From contig NZ_BMGD01000001.1 in assembly GCF_014639875.1 (NCBI RefSeq), positions 186,001-250,000 on the forward strand: DNA of 64,000 nucleotides. Reading direction: 5' to 3'. This document shows positions 26,297-33,714 of the stretch, piece after piece; position 1 is the first letter of the stretch, and each line of letters starts with the position of its first letter. Origin of the DNA: Blastomonas aquatica (GTDB lineage: Bacteria; Pseudomonadota; Alphaproteobacteria; Sphingomonadales; Sphingomonadaceae). Below the pieces are notes generated by a model, which made no database searches, was not told the DNA's origin, and worked only from the letters and a program-made list of their open reading frames with translations. Both the position numbers and the translations under genes were made by a program.

Positions 26297-27712
26297 GTGA
26301 TTTTGCCTGAACTTGTTTCCTTTGAGCCCGCCACTGGCGCCCGACTGTGGGCAGGTGCGCACGGCGATGTCGATGCAGAAGTGGCCAAGGCACGCGCCGC
26401 CTTCCCCGAATGGGTCGCGATGGCGGTTACCAAGCGAATCGAACTGTGCCGCCGCTTTGCTAACCAGGTCCGTGCCCGGTCAGAAGAATTTGCAGAACTG
26501 ATAGCGCGGGAGACCGGCAAGCCTTTGTGGGAAGCGCGCACCGAAGTCGAATCGGTGGTGGCAAAGATCGATATCTCGGTCACCGCCTATGCCGAGCGTA
26601 CCGCGCAGCGCAAGCTGGACAGCGCCCTCGGCGGCACGATGGCGCTGCGCCACAAGCCGCACGGTGTGATGGCGGTGCTGGGCCCCTATAACTTCCCCGC
26701 GCATCTGCCCAATGGCCATATCATCCCCGCGCTGATCGCGGGCAACACCGTGGTGTTCAAGCCATCGGAAAAGACCCCTGCGACAGGCGCAATGCTGGTC
26801 GAATGCATGCATCAGGCGGGCATCCCCCAGGGGGTCGTTCGGCTGGTGATCGGTGCGGTGGACGAGGGCAAGGCGCTGGTCGCTCATAACGATGTCGACG
26901 GCGTGCTGTTTACCGGCTCTGCCACAACCGGGATCGCGATCAACCGCAGCCTGGCCAGCCAGCCGAACAAGATCGTCGCGCTAGAGATGGGTGGCAACAA
27001 CCCGATGGTGGTGTGGGACACGCCGTGCATCAGCGATGCCGCAACGCTGATCATCCAGTCGGCGTTCACCTCTGCCGGACAGCGGTGCTCGGCCGCCAGC
27101 CGCCTGATTATCCGCGACACCATCTACGATGCGGTGATCGCCGAAACCAAGAAGCTCGCCGACCGGATCATCGTCGGTGCGCCGTTCGATGATCCCCAGC
27201 CGTTCATGGGCCCGGTGATCGACAACCAGACCGCTGACGGGCTGACCGAAAGCTTCCTGTATTTCCTGAGCAACGGCGGACGCGTGATCAAGCATCTGGT
27301 GCGGCTTGACGACAAGGTACCGCTGCTCTCCCCTGCGATCATCGATGTGACCGCGATCAAGGACCGGCCCGATGTCGAACTGTTCGGCCCGCTGCTTCAG
27401 GTGGTGAAGGTCAGCACGTTCGAAGAGGCGATCAACGAGGCGAACAACACCCGTTTCGGCCTGTCTGCCGCGTTGGTCGGCGGCAGTCCGCAGCATTACA
27501 AACAGTTCTGGGCCAACATCAAGGCTGGCATCGTCAACTGGAACCGGCCGACCAACGGCGCATCATCCAAGGCCCCGTTCGGCGGCGTCGGGCTGTCGGG
27601 CAACCACCGCGCCAGCGCCTATTACGCCGCTGACTATTGCGCCTATCCGGTGGTCTCCAACGAGATGGAACAGCCGCGCGCAACCATCGGTATCGGCTTG
27701 AAACAGGACTGA
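26297..27712 (+). CDS. astD: AstD-like N-succinylglutamate 5-semialdehyde dehydrogenase
   Basis: 471 residues from a GTG at 26297 that follows AGAAAG; an in-frame ATG at 26243 would add a poor N-terminus. The aldehyde dehydrogenase superfamily core is complete: LGPYNFPAHLPNGHIIPALIAGNT, TGSATTG (NAD site), ALEMGGNNP with general-base Glu230, and SAGQRCSAAS with catalytic Cys264. The close match to AstD suggests NAD-dependent oxidation of succinylglutamate semialdehyde in arginine succinyltransferase catabolism. No other ast gene is in the window, so substrate is inferred. Confidence 0.82.
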   Translation: MILPELVSFEPATGARLWAGAHGDVDAEVAKARAAFPEWVAMAVTKRIELCRRFANQVRARSEEFAELIARETGKPLWEARTEVESVVAKIDISVTAYAERTAQRKLDSALGGTMALRHKPHGVMAVLGPYNFPAHLPNGHIIPALIAGNTVVFKPSEKTPATGAMLVECMHQAGIPQGVVRLVIGAVDEGKALVAHNDVDGVLFTGSATTGIAINRSLASQPNKIVALEMGGNNPMVVWDTPCISDAATLIIQSAFTSAGQRCSAASRLIIRDTIYDAVIAETKKLADRIIVGAPFDDPQPFMGPVIDNQTADGLTESFLYFLSNGGRVIKHLVRLDDKVPLLSPAIIDVTAIKDRPDVELFGPLLQVVKVSTFEEAINEANNTRFGLSAALVGGSPQHYKQFWANIKAGIVNWNRPTNGASSKAPFGGVGLSGNHRASAYYAADYCAYPVVSNEMEQPRATIGIGLKQD

Positions 27713-27823
27713 TTTTTCACGCTCTTCGCCTGAGCAAAAGCAAAACTAAGCCCGTTCAAAGCCGTTCTGCTTTGCATGAACGCGGCCAAACGACCAGATG
27801 CACCGTTGGAAAGGACCAACGGC

Positions 27824-28654
27824 ATGACGCATCGACACGCAAGCACTCCAGGCCCTGCTGGCACGCCTCGGCCCGGCACCGTCTGGCTGGTTGGCGCTGG
27901 TCCTGGAGATCCGGACCTGCTGACGGTCAAGGCCGCGCGGATCATCGCGCGGGCATCGCTGATCGTACATGACGGTCTGGTCGATGATGCCATTCTCGCG
28001 CTCGCCAGCCCCGATGCGCGTTTGATCTCGGTCGCCAAGAAGCGCGCCCGCCATACCCTGCCACAGGACGACATCAACGCGCTGCTGATCGCCGAGGCGA
28101 AGGCAGGCCAGGATGTCGTGCGATTGAAGGGCGGCGATCCGTTCATTTTCGGTCGCGGCGGCGAAGAGGTCGATGACTGCCGGGCCGCCGGTGTCGCGGT
28201 CGAGGTCGTCCCCGGGATCAGCGCCGCCAACGGCAGCGCCGCAGCCGCGCAGCTTCCGCTGACTCACCGCGATCTGTCGAGCGCGGTCACCTTCGTTGCG
28301 GGCCAGTGCAAGGGCCTGACCGAGCAGGATTGGTCGGGGCTTGCTGGCAAGGGCCGCACTCTCGTCATCTATATGGGCGTCGCCACCGGCGATGCGATCG
28401 CCGAAAAGCTGATCGCCGACGGCCTGTCGCCCGATACCCCGGTTGCGGTGCTCGAAAAGGGCACCCGCGCCGACATGCGCACGCTGCGCACATGGCTCAC
28501 CGACCTTGGCCCGATGATCGCACGCGAAGCCGTGGTCAGCCCGGCACTGATCGTCATCGGCGATGTCGTCACCCGCGCGCGCGCCACGGATTGCCTGCCC
28601 ACCCTCTTCGCCCAGCATCTGGAGCCAACACCTTTGACGGAGTCTTTGGCATGA
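27824..28654 (+). CDS. cobA: Uroporphyrinogen-III C-methyltransferase
   Basis: 276 residues. SAM-dependent methyltransferase converting uroporphyrinogen III to precorrin-2, the sirohaem precursor. Motifs are VWLVGAGPGDPDLLTVKA, VRLKGGDPFIFGRGGEE, VEVVPGISAANGSAAAAQLPLTHR and VIYMGVA. It lacks the CysG-type N-terminal dehydrogenase/ferrochelatase domain. The ATG at 27824 follows GGAAAGG; an upstream in-frame ATG (27776) is an alternative. Heads the sulfate-assimilation operon and overlaps DUF2849 (ATGA). Confidence 0.93.
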   Translation: MTHRHASTPGPAGTPRPGTVWLVGAGPGDPDLLTVKAARIIARASLIVHDGLVDDAILALASPDARLISVAKKRARHTLPQDDINALLIAEAKAGQDVVRLKGGDPFIFGRGGEEVDDCRAAGVAVEVVPGISAANGSAAAAQLPLTHRDLSSAVTFVAGQCKGLTEQDWSGLAGKGRTLVIYMGVATGDAIAEKLIADGLSPDTPVAVLEKGTRADMRTLRTWLTDLGPMIAREAVVSPALIVIGDVVTRARATDCLPTLFAQHLEPTPLTESLA

Positions 28655-28941
28655 AAATCCTCACCGGCAACGACCTGAAGACCGGCGACGTCATCTGGTG
28701 GGCGGGCGATACGCGCTGGTCGCGCCATCTCGCAGACACGGTTGATGCCGGTACCGACGCAGCCGCCATTCTGGCGCGCGAGGAAGCCGCTCGCCGAGTC
28801 AACGTGCCCTATATCGTCGATGGCAAGCTGACCGATCGGGGCCCGATGCCGCTGCACATCAAGGAACGCGTCCGCGCCTTCGGCCCCACCGTGCGCCCTG
28901 ACCTTGCCATCAACACCAGCATCCCGATCCTGAAGGCCTGA
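28651..28941 (+). CDS. DUF2849 domain protein
   Basis: 96 residues matching DUF2849, a small alphaproteobacterial family regularly found between cobA and the sulfite reductase gene: MKILTGNDLKTGDVIWWAG and PLHIKERVRAFGPTVRPDLA. The role is unproven; context suggests sirohaem or sulfite-reductase support. Translationally coupled to cobA through ATGA; cysI starts 3 bases after the stop. Confidence 0.9.
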   Translation: MKILTGNDLKTGDVIWWAGDTRWSRHLADTVDAGTDAAAILAREEAARRVNVPYIVDGKLTDRGPMPLHIKERVRAFGPTVRPDLAINTSIPILKA

Positions 28942-28944
28942 CTT

Positions 28945-30579
28945 ATGTATCAATACGACAAATATGATCAGGCGATGGTCGATGCCCGCGTTGCGGAGTT
29001 CCGCGATCAGGTCCGCCGTCGTCTCGATGGCAGCCTGTCGGAGGACGAGTTCAAACACTTGCGTTTGAAGAACGGGCTGTATTTGCAGCTTCACGCGTAC
29101 ATGCTGCGCGTTGCGATCCCCTATGGCACGCTGTCGTCCAGGCAGATGCACATGCTCGCGCACATCGCGCGCACCTATGACAAGGGCTATGGCCATTTCA
29201 CCACCCGGCAGAACATCCAGTACAACTGGATCAATCTGGAACAGACCCCCGACATCCTCGCCGAGCTGGCGACTGTCGAGATGCACGCGATCCAGACCAG
29301 CGGCAACTGCATCCGCAACATCAGTTCGGACCATTTCGCGGGCGCCGCCGCCGACGAGATCGCCGATCCGCGCCCCTGGGCCGAATTGCTGCGGCAATGG
29401 TCGACGTTCCACCCCGAGTTCCAGCTGCTGCCGCGCAAGTTCAAGATCGCGGTAATCGCCTCTGCCACCGATCGCGCCGCGATGCGGCTGCACGATATCG
29501 GCATCGAGCTGGTCAAGAACGCAAACGGCGTGCTGGGCGCCAAGTTCTTCGTCGGTGGCGGCATGGGCCGCACCCCGATGATCGCGCCATGCATCCGCGA
29601 GTTCGTGCCCGCCGAGGAGTTGATCAGCTATGCCGAAGCCTGCCTGCGCGTCTACAACCGCTATGGCCGCCGCGACAACAAGTACAAGGCGCGGATCAAG
29701 ATCCTGGTCCACGAGATCGGTGCCGAAGAATACACGCGTCAGGTCGAGGAAGAATTCGCGCACATGAAGACTTTGGGGCTCAACCCCCCGGTCGCCGAGC
29801 TCGCGCGGATCAGCGGGTATTTCGCCGACCCCGGCTTCGAGCAGGGCCTGAGCGACGAGATCGACCGTTCCGATCCCGATTTTGCGGTCTGGGTCGACCA
29901 GAACACGCACCCGCACAAGACGCCGGGCTATGCGTCTGTCACCATCAGCCTCAAGCCCACGGGCGGCATCCCCGGTGATGCCACAGCCGATCAGATCGAC
30001 CTGATGGCCGACCTTGCCGAGCGCTTCGCGTTCGACGAGCTGCGCGTCACCCACACGCAGAACATCGTGCTGGCGCATGTCCGCAAGGCCGACCTTTATG
30101 CGATCTGGCAGCAGCTCGACGCCGCTGGCCTGGCCACCGCCAATCTGGACCTGATCAGCGACATGATCGCCTGCCCCGGCCTGGATTATTGCAGCCTCGC
30201 CAATGCCCGCTCGATCCCCGTGGCGCAGAAGATATCGCAGCGGTTTGCCGATACCGGACGCCAGCGCGATCTGGGCGAATTGAAACTCAAGATTTCAGGC
30301 TGCATCAACGCCTGTGGCCACCACCATGCCGGACACATCGGCATCTTGGGCGTCGACAAGAAGGGGGTCGAGAACTTCCAGCTGCTGCTGGGCGGATCGG
30401 CGGCCGAAGACGTGTCGATCGCCAAGATCGTCGGTCCCGGCTTCGACGAGGATGGCGTGGTCAACGCCGTCGAGACCGTGACCAATGTGTATCTTGACGC
30501 ACGGCAGGATGGCGAACGTTTTGTCGATACCTATCGCCGCATCGGCATGGAACCGTTCAAGGAGGCGCTTTATGGCTAA
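28945..30579 (+). CDS. cysI: Nitrite/sulfite reductase (sulfite reductase haemoprotein)
   Basis: 544 residues. Reduces sulfite to sulfide for cysteine synthesis. The sirohaem/4Fe-4S ligands are C410 and C416 (CPGLDYC) and C453 and C457 (CINACGHHH). Substrate-binding basic residues are in HFTTRQNIQYNWI and the two ferredoxin-like repeats are recognisable. No CysJ flavoprotein accompanies it, so ferredoxin or another donor is likely. Its last 8 bases overlap the Rid-family gene. Confidence 0.93.
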   Translation: MYQYDKYDQAMVDARVAEFRDQVRRRLDGSLSEDEFKHLRLKNGLYLQLHAYMLRVAIPYGTLSSRQMHMLAHIARTYDKGYGHFTTRQNIQYNWINLEQTPDILAELATVEMHAIQTSGNCIRNISSDHFAGAAADEIADPRPWAELLRQWSTFHPEFQLLPRKFKIAVIASATDRAAMRLHDIGIELVKNANGVLGAKFFVGGGMGRTPMIAPCIREFVPAEELISYAEACLRVYNRYGRRDNKYKARIKILVHEIGAEEYTRQVEEEFAHMKTLGLNPPVAELARISGYFADPGFEQGLSDEIDRSDPDFAVWVDQNTHPHKTPGYASVTISLKPTGGIPGDATADQIDLMADLAERFAFDELRVTHTQNIVLAHVRKADLYAIWQQLDAAGLATANLDLISDMIACPGLDYCSLANARSIPVAQKISQRFADTGRQRDLGELKLKISGCINACGHHHAGHIGILGVDKKGVENFQLLLGGSAAEDVSIAKIVGPGFDEDGVVNAVETVTNVYLDARQDGERFVDTYRRIGMEPFKEALYG

Positions 30580-30973
30580 TCGTACGGCGATTTTTCCCGC
30601 AGGTCGGCAAGACCTTTACGAGGCCAACAAATATTCGGCTGCCATCAGCTCGGGCGGATTCCTTTTCGTTTCCGGCCAGGTTGGCAGCCGTGAAGACGGC
30701 AGTCCCGAACCTGATCCCGAACAGCAACTTCGGCGTGCGTTCGAAAACCTTAACGACGTTCTCGCTGCTGGTGGCTGCACGTTCGACGACGTCGTCGATT
30801 TCACCGTCTACATCGTCGACCCGGAACACATGCTCGACACTGTGTTCAAGGTTCGCGACGAGTTTTGGGGTGAGCCGCCTTACCCAACGCTCACCGGGAT
30901 CGGCGTGACCTGGCTTTACGGTTTTCACTTCGAATTGAAGGTCATCGCCAAATTGCCGGAGACAGCATCATGA
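30572..30973 (+). CDS. Rid (YjgF/YER057c/UK114) family protein lacking the RidA catalytic arginine
   Basis: 133 residues, one Rid domain: SGGFLFVSGQVG, AFENLNDVLAAGGCTFDDVVDFTVYI, LTGIGVTWLYGFHFELKVIA. RidA deaminates reactive enamines such as 2-aminoacrylate using an Arg in a P-A-R motif; here that position reads P-T-L, so imine hydrolase activity is doubtful and it belongs to another Rid subgroup. It starts inside the end of cysI (8-base overlap) and shares ATGA with the DUF934 gene. By eye its codons look less GC-biased than its neighbours'. The position suggests a link to cysteine metabolism. Confidence 0.88.
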   Translation: MANRTAIFPAGRQDLYEANKYSAAISSGGFLFVSGQVGSREDGSPEPDPEQQLRRAFENLNDVLAAGGCTFDDVVDFTVYIVDPEHMLDTVFKVRDEFWGEPPYPTLTGIGVTWLYGFHFELKVIAKLPETAS

Positions 30974-31407
30974 CACATGTGCAAATCTGCTATCGCGATG
31001 ATGCCCCGGTGACCGATGCCACCGCCAGCTTCGGCGATTTCGTTGCCGGATCGAACGCGGCTGCGGTTCGCATCGAGCCGGGCGAGGACGTGCGCGCGCT
31101 GTTGTCGCATCTCGGCCAGATCAGCCTCGTCGAGGTGAACTTCCCTGCGTTCGGCGATGGCCGGGGCTTTTCATCGGCACAGATCCTGCGTGAGGCAGGC
31201 TATACTGGCGAACTGCGCGCGACAGGCGACGTGCTGGTCGACCAACTCGTCTTCCTGCGCCGTTGCGGTTTCGACAGCTTTGCGCCCGACAAGCCGCTGA
31301 ACCTTGACGACGTGGAGGCTGCGATGAGCTTCTTCCCCGAATTCTATCAGAACACCAGCGACGGCGTCGCCGCGATCTGGGCCAAGCGCCATCAGGTGGC
31401 ATCATGA
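30970..31407 (+). CDS. DUF934 domain protein of sulfate assimilation
   Basis: 145 residues. DUF934 proteins are encoded between cysI and cysH in many proteobacteria and are presumed to assist sulfite reduction. Visible signatures are ISLVEVNFPAFGDGRGFSSAQILREAGY and ATGDVLVDQLVFLRRCGFDSF. No catalytic site is known. It overlaps both neighbours by ATGA-type junctions, indicating tight co-translation. Confidence 0.92.
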   Translation: MTHVQICYRDDAPVTDATASFGDFVAGSNAAAVRIEPGEDVRALLSHLGQISLVEVNFPAFGDGRGFSSAQILREAGYTGELRATGDVLVDQLVFLRRCGFDSFAPDKPLNLDDVEAAMSFFPEFYQNTSDGVAAIWAKRHQVAS

Positions 31408-32219
31408 AGCCGGTTCAGGACCGTCCCGCCCCGGGGCGTGTGCGCGACCGGATCGACGCCAAGCCGCGTTTCAGCGAAAGCGATGCGATCCGGCTGAACA
31501 ACATGTTCCGCGGAACCGACACCGCCGACATGATGCGTACCGTGATCAAGGACGGCCTGGTGGGCGATCTGGCCATCGTCTCGTCGTTCGGCGCGGAAAG
31601 TGCGGTGCTGCTGCATATGGTGGCGCAGGTCGACCCTTCGCTTCCGGTGCTGTTCCTCGACACGCAAAAGCATTTTCCCGAGACCGTGGCGTATCGCGAT
31701 ACCCTCGTCGAACGGCTGGGACTGACCAACCTCGTCATGCTCTCGCCCGATGCCGATGAGCTTGCCGCGCAGGATTCCAACGGTTTGCGCTGGTCGTACG
31801 ACCCAGATGGCTGCTGCGAAATCCGCAAGGTGCGCCCGCTCGCCAAGGCGCTTTTGAACTATGATGGCTCGATCACCGGCCGCAAGGGCTTCCAGTCGGC
31901 GACCCGCCAGGGCCTGCCCCGGTTCGAGATAGACACCTCTGATGCGCAGGGCCGGTTCAAGATCAATCCCCTGGCAAGCTGGACCAAGCCGGTGCTCGAC
32001 GCCTATTTCGCCGAGCACGACCTGCCCCGACATCCGCTCGAATCGCAAGGATATCCCTCGATCGGCTGCGCGCCGTGCACCAGCAAGGTCGCGCCGGGAG
32101 AAGACCCGCGCTCGGGCCGCTGGAAGGGTTGGGACAAGACCGAATGCGGCATCCATAGCGATGTCACGCCGCTTCCCGGAAACCAGGACAACAGCAGTGC
32201 CAACGACCCGATATTTTGA
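31404..32219 (+). CDS. cysH: Adenylylsulfate (APS) reductase of the CysH family
   Basis: 271 residues. Reduces adenylylsulfate to sulfite with thioredoxin or glutathione. The four cluster cysteines of the APS-specific type are present (C137-C138 in GCCEIRK, C222 and C225 in CAPC), and the catalytic Cys248 is in ECGIH. PP-loop motif SSFGAESAVLLH. The 4Fe-4S ligands indicate APS rather than PAPS as substrate. Last gene of the operon; a short dyad (GAAAAG..CTTTTC) follows the stop. Confidence 0.93.
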   Translation: MKPVQDRPAPGRVRDRIDAKPRFSESDAIRLNNMFRGTDTADMMRTVIKDGLVGDLAIVSSFGAESAVLLHMVAQVDPSLPVLFLDTQKHFPETVAYRDTLVERLGLTNLVMLSPDADELAAQDSNGLRWSYDPDGCCEIRKVRPLAKALLNYDGSITGRKGFQSATRQGLPRFEIDTSDAQGRFKINPLASWTKPVLDAYFAEHDLPRHPLESQGYPSIGCAPCTSKVAPGEDPRSGRWKGWDKTECGIHSDVTPLPGNQDNSSANDPIF

Positions 32220-32302
32220 AAAGACGTCTTTCGCTTTTCATTCGTCGCAAGTATAACGCAGCGTTTACCAGCAGTTAACCGACATCGGGCAGGGTCGTAA
32301 GC

Positions 32303-32710
32303 ATGAGCGACGGACCCGCAATTGAGCAAATTCTGTACATCAGTACAGTAGCGCCGAATGAAAAGATAGATCTGGGCTCGATCCTGACAGCGGCGCGACG
32401 CCACAACCGCGCCAACAACATTACCGGGCTGTTGATGTTCAACGGGAAGCGGTTTTTGCAAGTCCTCGAAGGCCCCGCCGACGCTATTGGCGCAACGTTT
32501 GATCGGATCAGCCGCGATTCACGGCATCGCGGCCAGGTTTTGCTGGCGCGCAAAGCCATAGAGCGTCGCGAGTTCGGTGACTGGTCGATGGGCTTCAAGG
32601 ACAAGACGGATCAGGACAACGCCGCGTTGTACGATACGATCTGCGCCAAGGTAGCCGATGTCCACCCAAGCCTGCGCGCCGAACTCACGGCCTTCGCCCG
32701 GCAGATATGA
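32303..32710 (+). CDS. BLUF-domain blue-light sensor, single domain
   Basis: 135 residues, almost all BLUF domain. The FAD-binding photocycle residues are conserved: Tyr12 (LYIS), Asn35 and Gln53 (FLQVLEG), with the ITGLLMFNGKRF core. The C-terminal tail (about 95-135) forms two helices and no output domain is attached, so it must act on a partner protein. It lies 83 bases after cysH. The first strand, EQILYIST, is typical of short BLUF proteins. Confidence 0.92.
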   Translation: MSDGPAIEQILYISTVAPNEKIDLGSILTAARRHNRANNITGLLMFNGKRFLQVLEGPADAIGATFDRISRDSRHRGQVLLARKAIERREFGDWSMGFKDKTDQDNAALYDTICAKVADVHPSLRAELTAFARQI

Positions 32711-33003
32711 CACCGGCTATTCAGCTGCCAATCTGACGTTCGAGGACGAAAAATGCTGCGCAGCATTTTCGGCTTGCCGCAGCGGTGGTTGACAAGTCGC
32801 CGGACTGACATCATCTAGCAATCAGCGGGCCGGGCCCCTCTGACATGCCGCGCGGCAAGCTATGTTAAGGCAGGCTACGCCCATGTGATGTCGGACCGCA
32901 ACGGGATGCGCAACCATCCCGGGCTTTCGGCCCGGTCAATCGATTACTTAACCCCCCCGCGTATCCCGACCAATGCACACATCCATTGGAAAGGAAAAAG
33001 AGC
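32711..33003. other. Intergenic region with several strong stem-loops
   Basis: 293 bases with no convincing gene. A 20-bp perfect palindrome (AAAATGCTGCGCAGCATTTT, 32750-32769) soon after the BLUF stop may terminate transcription. Further on, CGGGAT/ATCCCG (32902-32921) and CCGGGC/GCCCGG with a TTTCG loop (32919-32935) overlap as alternative hairpins before the next gene. Promoter and leader of the secreted protein gene are expected here. Confidence 0.45.
32750..32769 (+). terminator. Palindrome with flanking A and T runs after the BLUF gene
   Basis: Stem AAAATGCT/AGCATTTT with GCGC loop, 40 bases past the stop codon. The 3' side ends in TTTTC, weak but terminator-like on the plus strand. 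It could also be a protein-binding palindrome. Confidence 0.45.
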
Positions 33004-33474
33004 ATGAAAACGAAAATGACCGCAATCATTGCGGCAATGTCCGTCGCAGGACTCACCACCCCCGCCCTCGCCGCTGATGGCCAGGACTTCCGCCATCAGG
33101 TGGAAATTCCCCATGGCGATCGTCAGGTTACCGCAGTGTATCAGCCCAAGACCCAGGTGAGCTATCGCCAGGTGGGCAACATGACCCCCAACCGTCCGAG
33201 CACTGCTCGCTGCGTATGGAAAGCCGAAGTCTCGGTCGAACGCCATCTGCAGGCTCCCGCTGGGCAGGGCAGTCATGTCGTTCGTACCTTGGTCCCCACC
33301 AAGATGATCGAAGGCTCGACCAACGGTCGTTGCGCGCAGGGCAAGCAGCAGGTCAACAGCGCCATCGCGCGCAAATCTGACGAAGTCCGCGCGCATGTGC
33401 TCGCGGTCGCGGCAGAAGACCGCAATGCCCTGATGGCCGAGTTGAACATTGCCACCGGGAACCCGGTCGGCTGA
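33004..33474 (+). CDS. Secreted hypothetical protein
   Basis: 156 residues from the ATG at 33004, preceded by GGAAAGGAAAAAGAGC. Signal peptide about 1-24 (...TTPALA-ADGQ). The mature part contains HQVEIPHGDRQVTAVYQPKTQVSYRQVG and two cysteines (CVWKAEVSVER, GRCAQGK) likely to form a disulfide in the periplasm. I do not recognise the family. It stands alone before a repeat-containing gap. Confidence 0.8.
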   Translation: MKTKMTAIIAAMSVAGLTTPALAADGQDFRHQVEIPHGDRQVTAVYQPKTQVSYRQVGNMTPNRPSTARCVWKAEVSVERHLQAPAGQGSHVVRTLVPTKMIEGSTNGRCAQGKQQVNSAIARKSDEVRAHVLAVAAEDRNALMAELNIATGNPVG

Positions 33475-33483
33475 ACGCTTCAA

Positions 33484-33547
33484 AACCCCTCTTCGAGCGT
33501 GCTTGGGGAGGGGACCGTTCGCAAGCGAATGTTGGGAGGGGAAGCGA
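33484..33547. repeat. GC-rich repeat element
   Basis: CCCCTC (33486-33491) can pair with the following GAGGGG (33509-33514). TTGGGGAGGGG and TTGGGAGGGG are direct repeats flanking CCGTTCGCAAGCGAATG. It resembles the dispersed GC-rich elements common in this window. Boundaries are uncertain. Confidence 0.4.
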
Positions 33548-33714
33548 GATTGCACGGTTGTCCACTGGATCGCCGGGCCGTTTCCCCTCGCCAGCCCGCA
33601 TCGGCTGCTAACTCCCCGATACTGATTGGTATTTTAGCGCGTTCGCCTGCTTGCCATCTGCATCTGCCTAGCCCAGTGTCTTCCCAACAAAAAATCGTCA
33701 GGGAAGGACAAGCC

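Noticed and set aside
27776-27823. Longer N-terminus for cobA starting at the upstream ATG
   Set aside because: The added 16 residues have no family similarity and the downstream ATG has a better placed GGAAAGG.
28369-30078. 569-codon minus-strand frame opposite cobA/cysI
   Set aside because: No protein family signature and it covers the well-supported sulfate operon genes.
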